The notes: generated by a model from the sequence alone, not told the origin. A stretch of 64,000 nt of DNA from Deltaproteobacteria bacterium (GCA_007693595.1 REDI01000050.1:124001-188000); one strand, 5' to 3'. Shown: positions 49,944 to 59,872, counted from the stretch's first letter. Program-made: numbers and translations.

Positions 49944-51457
49944 CGATGACCTCCGGAGTCTCTCAAGACGACGTCGATATAACTTGAGGTATCGGTAGCC
50001 TGGGCTGCGACGCCGGTCATGAGCTCGAGCAGGGGGCCACCTCCCGCGCTCATCCCCAGGGTTAGCCCAAACAGGAGCAGCACGGGCAGGACCCGTCCCA
50101 CACCCGCGGCGCGGGGCTGGATGTCGGGAGAGGGGCCCAGGTTCCAGAACAACACGCTCCCCGCGCGGCTCAGGGTGACCAAGCCTATCAGACCTCCGAG
50201 CAGGACGACGGCGTAGACGGTCGCGACGACCTCGGGGCGGTGCGTGGCGGAAGCCAGGACCGCGGCCTTCCCGATGAAGCCGCTGGTGGGGGGGAGGCCT
50301 GCGACGGTGAGGGCGCCGAGCAAGAAGAGGCCACCCAGGAGGGTCGGCTGGGTGACGTTTGGGCCGGGTCGGAGGAGATCTCCTGTCGATCCGCGCTGTT
50401 CTCGGATGAGCTCGGCAAGCAGAAACATCGCGCCCGCCGCCAAGGTGGAGTGCACCATATAGTAGAGCGCGGCGGCGGTGGCTTCGGTGCCGAGCAGCCC
50501 GATGGCGAGGAGCGCGGTTCCGACGGAACTGATCACCAGCCACGCCAGCAGCTCGCGCAAGCCGCGACTACCCAGGGCTCCGAAGGCGCCGACCAATAGG
50601 GTCACGGCCCCCCCGACCAGCAGGAGAAAGGGGGCGTATCGGACGATATGAGGAGAGTCGAGGCCGTAGACCAGCCCATGGATCCGAAGGATCCCGTAGA
50701 GCCCCACCTTGGTCATGATCGCGAAGAGGCAGGCCACGGGCGCAGCCGCGTTGGCATAGGCGGCGGGGAGCCAGAACTGGAGAGGTACGGCAGCAGCCTT
50801 GATCGAGAAGACGAAGAGCAACATCAGCCCGGCGGCGGTGAGCACGACGCCCTCGGCGGGGGAGGCGACGGTGAGCTTGCGCGCGAGCTCCGCCATGTTC
50901 AGGGTGCCGGACCCCCCGTAGACCAGCGCCAGCCCGATGACGAAGAAGGCCGATCCTACAAGGTTGAGGATCACGTAGTGCAGTCCCGCCCGGAGGCGCT
51001 CTTGGCCGCCGCCGTGCAGGAGAAGCCCGTAGGACGCGATGAGCAGGATCTCGAAGCAGACGAAGAGGTTGAAGAGGTCGCCAGTTAGGAAGGCGCCGTT
51101 CAGTCCCATGATCTGAAAGTGGAAGAGCGCGTGGAAGTTCTTGCCGCGCGCATCCCAGCCCTGGCTGGCATACAGCAAGGCGGCGAGCCCCAGCACGCCG
51201 AGGAGCACGAGCATGGTCGCGCTTAGACGATCGAGCACGAAGACGATGCCGTGGGGCGGGGGCCAGCCCCCCATGGCGTAGACCTGGGGGGCGCCCGAGA
51301 AGGCGGAATAGGCCAGCGCGATCGAGGCAGAACAGGAGAGGAGCATGGCCAGGAGGCTGAGGCTGCGGTGGAGCCGCAGATCGGCTCGTGCGGTGAGCAG
51401 CACGATCACCGCTGAGAGGGCGGGGATAAGGATAGGGGCCAGGATGAGGTGGTTCAC
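49940..51457 (-). CDS. mnhD: Mrp/Mnh-type Na+/H+ antiporter subunit D
   Basis: 505 residues with about 14 transmembrane helices, homologous to the proton-pumping NuoM/N subunits of complex I. Key landmarks: LTGDLFNLFVCFEILLIASY with the conserved Glu in helix 5, and SIKAAAVPLQFWLPAAYANAAAPV with the conserved Lys and broken helix. It is one of the two ion-translocating subunits. The GTG start at 51457 overlaps the mnhC stop (GTGA). Confidence 0.95.
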   Translation of the reverse strand: MNHLILAPILIPALSAVIVLLTARADLRLHRSLSLLAMLLSCSASIALAYSAFSGAPQVYAMGGWPPPHGIVFVLDRLSATMLVLLGVLGLAALLYASQGWDARGKNFHALFHFQIMGLNGAFLTGDLFNLFVCFEILLIASYGLLLHGGGQERLRAGLHYVILNLVGSAFFVIGLALVYGGSGTLNMAELARKLTVASPAEGVVLTAAGLMLLFVFSIKAAAVPLQFWLPAAYANAAAPVACLFAIMTKVGLYGILRIHGLVYGLDSPHIVRYAPFLLLVGGAVTLLVGAFGALGSRGLRELLAWLVISSVGTALLAIGLLGTEATAAALYYMVHSTLAAGAMFLLAELIREQRGSTGDLLRPGPNVTQPTLLGGLFLLGALTVAGLPPTSGFIGKAAVLASATHRPEVVATVYAVVLLGGLIGLVTLSRAGSVLFWNLGPSPDIQPRAAGVGRVLPVLLLFGLTLGMSAGGGPLLELMTGVAAQATDTSSYIDVVLRDSGGHR

Positions 51458-51798
51458 CGTCCCTCCTGGGGTTCGACCGGATCCCCATCGACGTGGTCGG
51501 AATCGAGCGCGAAGCGGGCCTTGAGCGCCAGCACCAACACAAAGGCGGTCATGGCGAAGCCGATGACGATGGCGGTGAGCACGAGCGCTTGGGGGATGGG
51601 ATCGGGGTAGGTCTCAACACCCTTGATAAGGATCGGGGCTCGACCCACCGTGAGCCCCCCGGAGGCGAACAGCACCAGGTTGGCCGCGTAGCTGAGCAAC
51701 ATCAAGCCCAGGATCACCGGGAAGGTCTGGGCCCGCAAGATCAGCCAGACGCCAGCGCCGACCAGCGCTGCGGTCGCGATCGAGACGAGCAAGGGCAT
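51454..51798 (-). CDS. mnhC: Mrp/Mnh-type Na+/H+ antiporter subunit C
   Basis: 114 residues with three transmembrane helices, homologous to NuoK. The segment LGLMLLSYAANLVLFASG matches the second helix, and DPIPQALVLTAIVIGFA is the family hallmark before the third. It begins one base after the mnhAB stop, so it is translated with it. Confidence 0.94.
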   Translation of the reverse strand: MPLLVSIATAALVGAGVWLILRAQTFPVILGLMLLSYAANLVLFASGGLTVGRAPILIKGVETYPDPIPQALVLTAIVIGFAMTAFVLVLALKARFALDSDHVDGDPVEPQEGR

Positions 51799-51799
51799 C

Positions 51800-54604
51800 T
51801 CAGTCTTCCTCTTCGGCGAGGGTGAGGGGACGCACGGAGGTGGATCGAGGCAGCTTGCTCAGGTTCACCAACACCATCAGCAGTCCACCGACCACCGTGA
51901 GCGTCACCCCCAGATCGAAGGCCATCGCGCTCGCGAGCTCGATCTCGCCCAGGATGGGAACGTGGTAGTACTCGAACCAAGAGCGCAGAAAGGGCTGGCC
52001 GAAGGCGATGGCGATCACGCCGGTCAGACCCGCGACGAAGATCCCCAGCGCGATCAGGGGGTGAAAGGGGATGTTCATCTTGTGTTGGGTCCAGCCGATG
52101 CCGCTTGCGAGGTACTGCAGGATGATCGCGGCCGAGAAGACCAGCCCCGCCACGAAGCCGCCGCCGGGCTCGTTGTGCCCTCGAAGGAAAAGGTAGATAC
52201 CGACCACGAGCGCGAGGGGCAGCAAGACGCGCGCCACGACCCCGAGCATCAGGGGATAGGCGCTCTCGTCGGGGGTCTCTGGGCGAGTCCAGCGGGTCGG
52301 GAGCCCCATGCCGAAGAGCATGGCGTAGACCCCGAGGGCCGCGATCCCCAGCACGATGACCTCGCCGAAGGTGTCGAAGCCGCGGAAGTCCACCAAGATG
52401 ACGTTCACCACGTTGGTCCCGCCGCCTCCAGGCTTGCTCTGCGCCAGGTAGTAGGCGGAGGTCGCAGAGGTCGGGGGATCGATGAGCAATAGCCAGGTCA
52501 GCGTCCCGACGACCACCGCGGCCCCCAGCGCCAGCACGCCATCGCGCAGGTGATGGAGCCCCACCCGTTCCTTCACGCTCTGGGCAGGCAGGAGGTGCAG
52601 GGCCAGCAACATGAGGACGATGGTCGAGACCTCGACCGAGAGCTGGGTGAGGGCGAGGTCGGGGGCCGAGAGGTAGACGAAGCCCATGGATAGAAGCAGC
52701 CCGACGGCACCGAGAATGGCCAGCGAGACCGCGCGACGCCGGTGGAAGTAGAGCGCGGCACCGATCGCGAGGAGCAGGAGCGCGACCCCCCCGAGCAGCG
52801 ATGGGTCGATGTCGGCGGGGCTCGGGGTCCAGCGGGGGAGCTTGACCAGCAGGGCGGACCCCACCAGCAGCACCACGCTCAGGATCATCCACGCGATCGC
52901 AGTCTGGAGCTTACCTGGATGAAACGCACGCTTCGCGCTCCTTGACAGGTCGACTAGCCCCGCGATCGTCGCTCGGAAGAGGCGCTCTCCCGAAGGCAGC
53001 GGGATGCTCTGGTCGAAGACCGGGACGAACCAACGCTGCAAGTACCACAGCCCGACCCCCCCCACGATGGCGATGCCGCTCATCAGCAGGGCGGGGGTGA
53101 AGCCGTGCCACAGGGCGAAGTGCACGCCCTCGACCTCGAGGTAGCTGCTGGCGGCGGCGGCCAGCTCGACGATCGGGGCGCCCAGGAGGTCTGGCAGCAG
53201 GCCGATCGCCACGCAGCCGGCGACGAGCAGGGCGACGGGGATGCGCATGCCCCACGGAGGCTCGATCGGTGGCTTTGGAAAGGTCTTGGGCTGAGGGCCC
53301 AAGAAGGTGTTGACTCCGAAGCGCACCGCATAGCCCATGCTCAACAGCGCCCCCAGGGTCGCCAGCGCGGGCACGAGCCACCAAGGGCCTGCGGCGAAGG
53401 GGAGCTCCAGGGTCTGCTCCAAGAAGAGCTCCTTGGAGAGGAAGCCGTTGAGCGGCGGGAGCCCTGCCATCGCGGCCGCGGCGATCAGGGCGAGCGGGGC
53501 GGTGAAGGGCAGCAGACGCCAGAGCCCGCCCAGCGAACGCAGATCGCGGGTGCCGGCCTGGTGATCCACGATGCCCGCCGACATGAACAAGGAGGCCTTG
53601 AAGAGGGCGTGGTTGAGGATGTGAAAGATGGCTGCGACGACTGCGTATTGGGTGCCGATCCCCAGCAGGGCCACGATGAGGCCCAGGTGACTGACCGTGG
53701 AGTAGGCGAGCAGACCTTTCAGATCGTAGGCGAGGTTCGCGAGGAAGGCCCCCACGAGCAGGGTCGCGAGCCCGACGCCACCGACCAGATAGAACCAGAC
53801 CTCGCTGCCGCCGAGGGCGGGATGAAGGCGTGCGATCAGAAAGACGCCGGCCTTGACCATGGTGGCGGAGTGAAGGTAGCTCGACACCGGCGTCGGGGCG
53901 GCCATGGCCTGAGGCAGCCAGAACTGGAAGGGGAACTGGGCGGACTTGGTGAAGGCTCCGAGGAGGATCAGCACCAGGGCAGGCACGTACCAGCCGTGGC
54001 TCAGCGTGCTGTCGCGCAGGCTGGTGAGCTCGGCGATCTCGAAGGTGCCCGCCAAGTGGCCTAAGAGGAGGGCGCCCCCCAAAAAGCACAACCCGCCAAG
54101 ACCCGTGATGGTCAAGGCCATGCGCGCCCCGCGTCGGGCATCGGCCCGGTGACCCCAGAAGCCGATGAGCAGGAAGGAGGTGATGCTCGTGAGCTCCCAG
54201 AACACCACGGTCAGCAAGAGGTTGGCCGAGAGCACGACCCCGAGCATTGCGCCCATGAAGAGCAGCAGATAAGCGAAGAAGCGACCCATAGGATCGCTCT
54301 TGTACAGGTAGTCTTTGGCGTAGAGGACCACCAACAGACCGATGCCAAGGATCAGCCCCGAGAACAGTAAGGCCAAGCCGTCGAGGGTGAGGCTGAGGTT
54401 GAGGCCCAGGGCCGGGATCCAGGGCAGCTTGAACGTGGCCCCCTCGCCTCGGAGCGCGGCCGGCACCATGCTGCCCCAGGCCCCGAGGGCGGCGAGGGTG
54501 ACCAGGATCGCCGAGCCCGCGCTCGCGCCCCGCCCCCACCGCATCATCAGCGGAGGAAGCATGGCGCCCAGGAGCGGGATGAGGATGACGAGCAGCAGGG
54601 TCAT
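51800..54604 (-). CDS. mnhA: Mrp/Mnh-type Na+/H+ antiporter fused subunits A and B
   Basis: 934 residues. Residues ~1-780 are MrpA, homologous to NuoL: about 20 helices, TVVFWELTSITSFLLIGFW with the conserved Glu, FTKSAQFPFQFWLPQAMAAPTPVSSYLHSATMVKAG with the Lys/His motif, and the extra C-terminal helices. Residues ~790-934 are MrpB (ARVLLPLALVVGIYLFLRGHNEPGGGFVAGL). The AB fusion is the usual form in proteobacterial group 2 (PhaAB-type) operons. The complex exports Na+ or other cations in exchange for protons, for pH and salt homeostasis. ATG at 54604 is the first gene of the operon. Confidence 0.95.
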   Translation of the reverse strand: MTLLLVILIPLLGAMLPPLMMRWGRGASAGSAILVTLAALGAWGSMVPAALRGEGATFKLPWIPALGLNLSLTLDGLALLFSGLILGIGLLVVLYAKDYLYKSDPMGRFFAYLLLFMGAMLGVVLSANLLLTVVFWELTSITSFLLIGFWGHRADARRGARMALTITGLGGLCFLGGALLLGHLAGTFEIAELTSLRDSTLSHGWYVPALVLILLGAFTKSAQFPFQFWLPQAMAAPTPVSSYLHSATMVKAGVFLIARLHPALGGSEVWFYLVGGVGLATLLVGAFLANLAYDLKGLLAYSTVSHLGLIVALLGIGTQYAVVAAIFHILNHALFKASLFMSAGIVDHQAGTRDLRSLGGLWRLLPFTAPLALIAAAAMAGLPPLNGFLSKELFLEQTLELPFAAGPWWLVPALATLGALLSMGYAVRFGVNTFLGPQPKTFPKPPIEPPWGMRIPVALLVAGCVAIGLLPDLLGAPIVELAAAASSYLEVEGVHFALWHGFTPALLMSGIAIVGGVGLWYLQRWFVPVFDQSIPLPSGERLFRATIAGLVDLSRSAKRAFHPGKLQTAIAWMILSVVLLVGSALLVKLPRWTPSPADIDPSLLGGVALLLLAIGAALYFHRRRAVSLAILGAVGLLLSMGFVYLSAPDLALTQLSVEVSTIVLMLLALHLLPAQSVKERVGLHHLRDGVLALGAAVVVGTLTWLLLIDPPTSATSAYYLAQSKPGGGGTNVVNVILVDFRGFDTFGEVIVLGIAALGVYAMLFGMGLPTRWTRPETPDESAYPLMLGVVARVLLPLALVVGIYLFLRGHNEPGGGFVAGLVFSAAIILQYLASGIGWTQHKMNIPFHPLIALGIFVAGLTGVIAIAFGQPFLRSWFEYYHVPILGEIELASAMAFDLGVTLTVVGGLLMVLVNLSKLPRSTSVRPLTLAEEED

Positions 54605-54691
54605 AGCGCAGAGGTCTACCCTCTCGCCCGCGCTGGCGCGACCGCGATACGGCGCCTGACAGGTTTCGGGCGATCCGTCCTAGGAGGCCCC

Positions 54692-55627
54692 ATGAGCTCC
54701 CCCCTTCCCCTGCGATCCTTGGTGTGGTTTCTCGGTCCCACCTTCGCGCTGCCGTGGGTCGTCTTGAGCCCCTACCTGCTCGGGCTACGGGAACCGTCGG
54801 GCCTGGTCTTCCTCGCGCTCCAGGCCGGCCTGCTCGCCTGGCCCGCGCTGGTGGCGCTGGGGGTCTTGTCGCGTCGGGAGCGGGTCGAGGGGGCGCTGAT
54901 CTCCCTCGGGCTCTGCTCGGGGCGTTGGAAGAGGGTCTTCGCCTACTCGGGGATCGCCCTAGTGCTTCCCATCTTCGCCGCGATGAGCTCCCTCTTTCTG
55001 GCGGAGATCCTCGGTTGGTACGCGCTCGATCTGACCGCGCTCTCTGGCTATCGGCAGACCTTCGCCGAGTTGGTCGAGGCGGACGCCTTGCGGCTGGCGA
55101 TGAAGCCGTGGTGGCTTCGGCCCGCCATCTTCGCAAGTGTGATCCTGGGCTCTTTGGTCTACGCCGGCCTCTCCCTGGGCGAAGAGCTCGGCTGGCGCGG
55201 CTGGCTGCTCCCCCGACTGCGCGGTTTTGGGGTCGGCCCCGCGCTCACGATTTCGGCTCTCGTAGGGACCGTATGGCACGCTCCGATGATCTGGCTGAGC
55301 CCGATGAGCCCCCACGCGCCCGCGCTCAGCGTGCTCGTCTTCGTGGTCTTCGGCACGCTCTGGGGCGTCTGGCTGGGCTGGGTGCGTCTGGTCAGCGAGA
55401 GCTTGTGGCCCGTCCTGCTCTCGCGTGGAGCACTGGCTGCGAGCGCGGGGCTCGTGGGCACCCTTCACCTCGAGGGTACGGAACCCGATCTGCTGTGGGT
55501 CGGGCTCCGGGGCGTGACCGGCTGGCTGTTGCCCGGCCTCACGCTGGCGTTCCTGGCTGGAACCGGCGCCCTGTTCAAGGTGCCTGGGACGCCTCCGCCC
55601 GAAGAAGGTCCGCTCAGCTCCCCTTGA
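54692..55627 (+). CDS. CPBP-family intramembrane protease-like protein
   Basis: 311 residues with about eight hydrophobic segments. The first CPBP (CAAX protease/bacteriocin-processing) motif, EExxxR, is present as GEELGWRGWLLPRL near residue 168. The second is GTVWHAP, keeping the His but not the Phe four residues before. The third motif, usually a His after SxWPA, is SLWPVLLSRG, with Arg instead. So the Glu/His pair is there but the full metal site may not be. The ATG at 54692 has GGAGG-like sequence upstream. Divergent from the antiporter operon; overlaps the convergent S1 gene by 14 bases. Confidence 0.83.
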   Translation: MSSPLPLRSLVWFLGPTFALPWVVLSPYLLGLREPSGLVFLALQAGLLAWPALVALGVLSRRERVEGALISLGLCSGRWKRVFAYSGIALVLPIFAAMSSLFLAEILGWYALDLTALSGYRQTFAELVEADALRLAMKPWWLRPAIFASVILGSLVYAGLSLGEELGWRGWLLPRLRGFGVGPALTISALVGTVWHAPMIWLSPMSPHAPALSVLVFVVFGTLWGVWLGWVRLVSESLWPVLLSRGALAASAGLVGTLHLEGTEPDLLWVGLRGVTGWLLPGLTLAFLAGTGALFKVPGTPPPEEGPLSSP

Positions 55628-57227
55628 GCTTTCCGAGCAGGTCGCCGAGGGTGCCGAAGCTCCCGCCGTCGTCGCTGCGATCGCGGGCGCGCCAGGCGCG
55701 GGACGCCTCGGCCTCGGTGTCGGTGCGCTGCGTGAGGGTGACGCGGTCCCGCTTGGGGTCAAAGGCTGAGATCCGACCTTGGATGACCTTGCCTCGCCGA
55801 AAGCGCTGGGCGAGGATCGTGCCGGCAGGGAGCTCGGCCTCGGCCTCGGGGAGCCAGCCGGTGCGCCCGTCGGCCAGCGCGAGCACGATCCCGTTGCGCA
55901 GGACCTCGACGACCGTAGCTTCGACCTCTTGCCCGATCGTGCGCTCCTTCGCTTCGGCCGAAGGCGGCCCGAGCTCGAGCCGGCGGCGGGTGTGGTCGAC
56001 CGAGAGCAGCCGGACCTGCATCTCTTCGCCCGCAGCGGGCAGAGCGCCTTGTACCGTGGAGCGGTGGAGCAGCCCGGTGATCCCGGCCGCGAGTCGGATG
56101 AAGGCTCCATACTCTTCGACACCCTCGACGGTGCCGGTGTAGAGCTCACCCTCGACGAAGTCGACCCCGACCCGCGCCCAGGGAGAGCTACCTGGATCCT
56201 TGATCGAGAACGTCAGCTTACGCTCCGCGCGATCGAACGAGAGAACCCGGACCTCGACCTCCTGGCCGACCTCGAAGGTGGCTTCGAGGTTGATGCCCCG
56301 CTCCCACGAGGCCTCGGACCGGGGAACGAGACCCTCGAGGCCCTCGCAGTCGACGAAGATCCCGAAGGGCTGGACCCCGGTCACCACCCCGTGCAGGGTC
56401 TCGCCCTCGACGAGGGCAGACCAGCGCCGCTCCACATGATCGTGGAGCTCCCGCTCCTGCAGGGCTCGCCGCGATACCACCAGCTTGTCGCCGGCTTCGA
56501 TGACGAGAAAGCTCTCTTCGCGGCCGACGAAGCGATCCAGATCGCCAAAGGCGTGCCGGTCGATCAGCCGCGCGGGACAGAAGGCGCGCACGCCGCCGAG
56601 CGAGACGACGAAGCCGCCCGCGTTGCGGGACTCGATCACGCCTTCGACCGGGATCTGAGCTTCGAGGGCCTGGTCGATGAAGGCTGCGGCGGACTCGCCT
56701 CGGAGCCGAGCCGAGAGGACGGCTTCGACGCCGTCGGTCCACACCACCCAGGCGTCGAGGGTCTGACCTGCGGTGGCCTCGGGCAGCTCGTGTCGATCCA
56801 TGCGGGCTTCGGTCTTCTGGCCTACGTCGAGGAAGAGGTGCTCCTCCGTGACGCGGGAGATCGTCGCCGTGACTTGATCGCCGACCTCTAGGGTGCGGTG
56901 GAGCGGTTGCGCGTCGAGCAGCGAGGCGAGATCGTCGCGATCCATCTGCGCCAGCGCCTCGAGGCTCGAGAGATCCAGGCTCGGGCGCGCTTGAGCCGTG
57001 GGCTCGGGGGCTGTGGACTGGCGCTCCCCCGCGGTTCGCCGCACGGCCTGGACCGGCCCGCTGCGGTCGATCTCGACCTTGGGAGCTGACGCGGGCTCGG
57101 ACGGCGCCGTGCCTTCGGGTTCTTGGCGTCGATCGCCGGGCTTGCGGATTCGGGTGCGAGGGTTGCGGGCCAAGGGGGCCTCCAGATGTTCGAGAAGCGG
57201 GGGGATAACGGCTGAGGCAGGGGGCAT
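55614..57227 (-). CDS. Ribosomal protein S1-like RNA-binding protein with five S1 domains
   Basis: 537 residues. After a ~110-residue hydrophilic, probably disordered N-terminus, five S1 (OB-fold) repeats follow at about 115-175, 190-255, 270-340, 355-418 and 430-500. The third is the most canonical (GVVTGVQPFGIFVDCEGLEGLVPRSE), as is the fourth (GTVEGVEEYGAFIRLAAGITGLLH). It differs from housekeeping rpsA by length and by the weakly conserved first, second and fifth repeats, so it is likely a paralogue binding RNA or ribosomes. The ATG at 57227 lacks a clear ribosome site; the true start could be further in. Confidence 0.85.
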   Translation of the reverse strand: MPPASAVIPPLLEHLEAPLARNPRTRIRKPGDRRQEPEGTAPSEPASAPKVEIDRSGPVQAVRRTAGERQSTAPEPTAQARPSLDLSSLEALAQMDRDDLASLLDAQPLHRTLEVGDQVTATISRVTEEHLFLDVGQKTEARMDRHELPEATAGQTLDAWVVWTDGVEAVLSARLRGESAAAFIDQALEAQIPVEGVIESRNAGGFVVSLGGVRAFCPARLIDRHAFGDLDRFVGREESFLVIEAGDKLVVSRRALQERELHDHVERRWSALVEGETLHGVVTGVQPFGIFVDCEGLEGLVPRSEASWERGINLEATFEVGQEVEVRVLSFDRAERKLTFSIKDPGSSPWARVGVDFVEGELYTGTVEGVEEYGAFIRLAAGITGLLHRSTVQGALPAAGEEMQVRLLSVDHTRRRLELGPPSAEAKERTIGQEVEATVVEVLRNGIVLALADGRTGWLPEAEAELPAGTILAQRFRRGKVIQGRISAFDPKRDRVTLTQRTDTEAEASRAWRARDRSDDGGSFGTLGDLLGKLKGS

Positions 57228-57288
57228 CCACCAAGCCGTGGCGCGATCCCTCCGAGCCAGGGCTGTGCCCTCGTGATACGCCGCGCCG

Positions 57289-58314
57289 ATGGATCCCCTG
57301 GACGCCTGGGACTACGAGCTACCGAGCGACCGTATCGCCCGTTACCCGGTCGAGCCGCGGGATGCGTCGCGCCTGCTGATCCTGCCGCTGAGCGGTGGTT
57401 CGCCCCGCAGCCGGACCTTCTCGGATCTGCCCGACGAGCTCCGCGAAGGAGACCTGCTTGTCGTCAACGACACCCGCGTCCTGCACGCACGGCTCTTCGC
57501 GCGACGAAAGACGGGCGGAAAGGTCGAGCTGCTGGTCCTCCATGTCGACGGTGTCAGCGCTCGGGCGCTGGCGCGGCCCGCCCGCAAGCTCAGACCTGGC
57601 GAAGTGCTGGAGCTCGACGGCGGCGGAGCGGTCCAGGTGGTGGGCCCCGCAGAGGCACCGGGCGAGGTGGATCTTCGCTTCGGGAGCCCCGCTCTCGAGG
57701 TCCTCGATGCGCAAGGGCAGGTCCCCCTTCCCCCGTATCTCGAACGTGCGGCCGAACCTTCGGATCAGGAGCGTTACCAGACGATCTACGCGGGGGCTCC
57801 AGGCTCTTCGGCCGCTCCGACCGCTGGCCTGCACTTTACCTTCAAGACCTTTCGCGATCTCGAAGCGATGGGGGTCGGCGTCGCGCGGGTCACGCTGCAC
57901 GTCGGGCTGGGGACGTTCCGCCCCCTGACCTCCCAAGATCTCGATCGAGGCGAGCTGCACGAGGAGCGCTACCTCGTCCCCGAGTCTACCTGCGAGGCGA
58001 TCCGCCGCGCGCGCGAAGCGGGAGGGCGGGTGATCGCGGTCGGCACCACCTCGGCGCGCACCTTAGAGTCCGCCACCGTTGAAGGTGAGCTCGTGCCCTG
58101 CGCGGGCGAGGGCTCCACCCGGCTGTTCCTGGCCCCTCCCGCTCGCCTTCGGGTCTGCGATGGATTGATCACCAACTTCCACCTCCCGCGGAGCAGCCTG
58201 CTCATGCTCGTGGCCTGCCTGTGCGGCCGAGAGCGGCTCCTTCAGACCTACGCTCATGCCGTCCAAAGCGGCTATCGGTTCTATTCCTATGGCGACGCGA
58301 TGCTGCTCCTTTGA
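57289..58314 (+). CDS. queA: S-adenosylmethionine:tRNA ribosyltransferase-isomerase
   Basis: 341 residues, full length. QueA transfers the ribosyl moiety of SAM onto preQ1 in tRNA to give epoxyqueuosine. Family motifs: YELPSDRIARYPVEPRDASRLL at the N-terminus, LVVNDTRV, QTIYA, AAPTAGLHFT, TLHVGLGTFRP, VGTTSARTLES and TNFHLPRSSLLMLV. The ATG at 57289 fits the family N-terminus. The tgt gene begins inside its last 26 bases, so the two queuosine enzymes are translationally coupled. Confidence 0.97.
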   Translation: MDPLDAWDYELPSDRIARYPVEPRDASRLLILPLSGGSPRSRTFSDLPDELREGDLLVVNDTRVLHARLFARRKTGGKVELLVLHVDGVSARALARPARKLRPGEVLELDGGGAVQVVGPAEAPGEVDLRFGSPALEVLDAQGQVPLPPYLERAAEPSDQERYQTIYAGAPGSSAAPTAGLHFTFKTFRDLEAMGVGVARVTLHVGLGTFRPLTSQDLDRGELHEERYLVPESTCEAIRRAREAGGRVIAVGTTSARTLESATVEGELVPCAGEGSTRLFLAPPARLRVCDGLITNFHLPRSSLLMLVACLCGRERLLQTYAHAVQSGYRFYSYGDAMLLL

Positions 58315-59422
58315 CCTGCTGAGTGAGCTCGGCCAGGCCCGCGCTGGCGTGCTTCACCTGCCCCATGGCGACGTGCCGACCCCCGCCTTCATGCCGGTCG
58401 GTACGCGGGGTAGCGTACGCGGGGTCGGCCCCGATCAGCTCCAGGCGGTCGGGGCCGAGATGCTGCTCGCCAATACCTACCACCTCTGGGCGCGCCCAGG
58501 GCCCCAGACCATCGCGAATCTTGGTGGGATCCACCGCTTCATGGCGTGGGATCGGCCGGTTCTCACCGACTCGGGGGGCTACCAGGTCTTCTCGCTCGGG
58601 GCTCGGGTCAAGCTCACCGAAGAGGGGGTGTCGTTTCGAGATCCCGAGGATGGAGCTAAGCGCTTTCTCACGCCGGAGCTGGCCATCCAACTCCAAGAGA
58701 CCTTCGGGGTCGATGTCGCCATGCAGCTCGACGAGTGTCTCGACGCCGGGGCCGACCGCGAGCGCGCGGCCTGGAGCACGGCGCGCACGACCCGCTGGCT
58801 CGAGCGCGGGCTGGCTGCGCGCGAGAGGCCTGATCGCACGGCCGTCTTCGGGATCGTTCAAGGGGGTATGTTCGAGGATCTTCGGCGTGAGCATGCCTTG
58901 GAGCTCAGCGCGCTCGACCTCGACGGCTACGCCATCGGCGGGCTCTCGGTCGGGGAGGGGACAGAGCGCATGCGCGACATGGCGGCGGTCGCGGCTGGGG
59001 CGCTCCCTAGGTCCAAGGTTCGCTACCTCATGGGGGTCGGCCTTCCGATCGACCTCGTCGAGAGCGTGATGCTCGGCGTCGACCTCTTCGACTGTGTCGT
59101 CCCGACGCGGGCCGGTCGTCATGGTACAGCCTTTACCAGCGTCGGTCGGCTGAACCTCAGTGGTGCCCGTTTTGCGGAAGACCGCGATCCTATCGATCCG
59201 GCTTGCCCTTGTCCGTCCTGTCGCACCTTCAGCCGCGGCTACCTCCGTCACCTCTTCAAGAGCAAAGAGCTGCTCGCTCGCTCTGCGGTCAGCGTTCACA
59301 ACTTGGCCTACCTTCTCCGACTGCTTCGGAGGGTGCGACGAGCGGTCATCGACGACGATCTGGCCGCCTTGCGAGCGCTTCACTCAGAAGCCCGGGTGGC
59401 GAGCACGTCGCAGCCCGGATAG
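58289..59422 (+). CDS. tgt: tRNA-guanine transglycosylase
   Basis: 377 residues. Exchanges guanine-34 of GUN-anticodon tRNAs for preQ1, the step before QueA. Active-site features: TDSGGYQVFSL (general acid Asp), GIVQGG, GGLSVGE, the nucleophile Asp in GVDLFDCVVPTR, and the zinc site CPCPSCRTFSRGYLRHL plus a later VHNLAYL His. The ATG at 58289 overlaps queA by 26 bases with no ribosome site of its own; the frame opens slightly earlier at 58256, still within queA. Confidence 0.97.
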   Translation: MATRCCSFDLLSELGQARAGVLHLPHGDVPTPAFMPVGTRGSVRGVGPDQLQAVGAEMLLANTYHLWARPGPQTIANLGGIHRFMAWDRPVLTDSGGYQVFSLGARVKLTEEGVSFRDPEDGAKRFLTPELAIQLQETFGVDVAMQLDECLDAGADRERAAWSTARTTRWLERGLAARERPDRTAVFGIVQGGMFEDLRREHALELSALDLDGYAIGGLSVGEGTERMRDMAAVAAGALPRSKVRYLMGVGLPIDLVESVMLGVDLFDCVVPTRAGRHGTAFTSVGRLNLSGARFAEDRDPIDPACPCPSCRTFSRGYLRHLFKSKELLARSAVSVHNLAYLLRLLRRVRRAVIDDDLAALRALHSEARVASTSQPG

Positions 59423-59515
59423 CCGGCGGCGACTTCGCGCCGTCGCCTCGCCGCTGCCCTTGACCCCTCCCTCGCCGTGCTTCTAGTAGGCGAGGCCACC
59501 TCCCCTGGAGACTCC

Positions 59516-59863
59516 ATGCCCGGCTCCTCCGCCAACGACCTCCTGATCACCATGGATCAGGCCGCCGCCAGCGCGGGGGGAACCGACTGGATGGGGCTCG
59601 TCTTCATGGGCGGCGCCATGTTGGCGATCATGTATTTCCTGATGATTCGCCCGCAGCAGCGCGAGAAGGCGGCGCGAGAAGAGCTGCTCAACAGCCTCAC
59701 CAAGGGCGACGACGTCGTCACCGCTGGTGGGTTGCACGGCAAGATCATCATCGTCGAGGCCGACATCGTCAAGGTTGACATCGGCGGCAAGGGCTATGTC
59801 ACCGTCGACAAGTCCGCCATCACCCGGAAGGCCGGCGATCCGCCGCCAGCCGACAAGAAGTAG
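59516..59863 (+). CDS. yajC: Preprotein translocase accessory subunit YajC
   Basis: 115 residues: a short N-terminal segment, one transmembrane helix (~24-44), the family marker FLMIRPQQREKAAREELLNSL and a small beta-domain (GDDVVTAGGLHGKI). YajC associates with SecDF. The ATG at 59516 has CTGGAG upstream. It is followed nine bases later by secD, the usual order. Confidence 0.96.
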   Translation: MPGSSANDLLITMDQAAASAGGTDWMGLVFMGGAMLAIMYFLMIRPQQREKAAREELLNSLTKGDDVVTAGGLHGKIIIVEADIVKVDIGGKGYVTVDKSAITRKAGDPPPADKK

Positions 59864-59872
59864 GGAGCCGCG

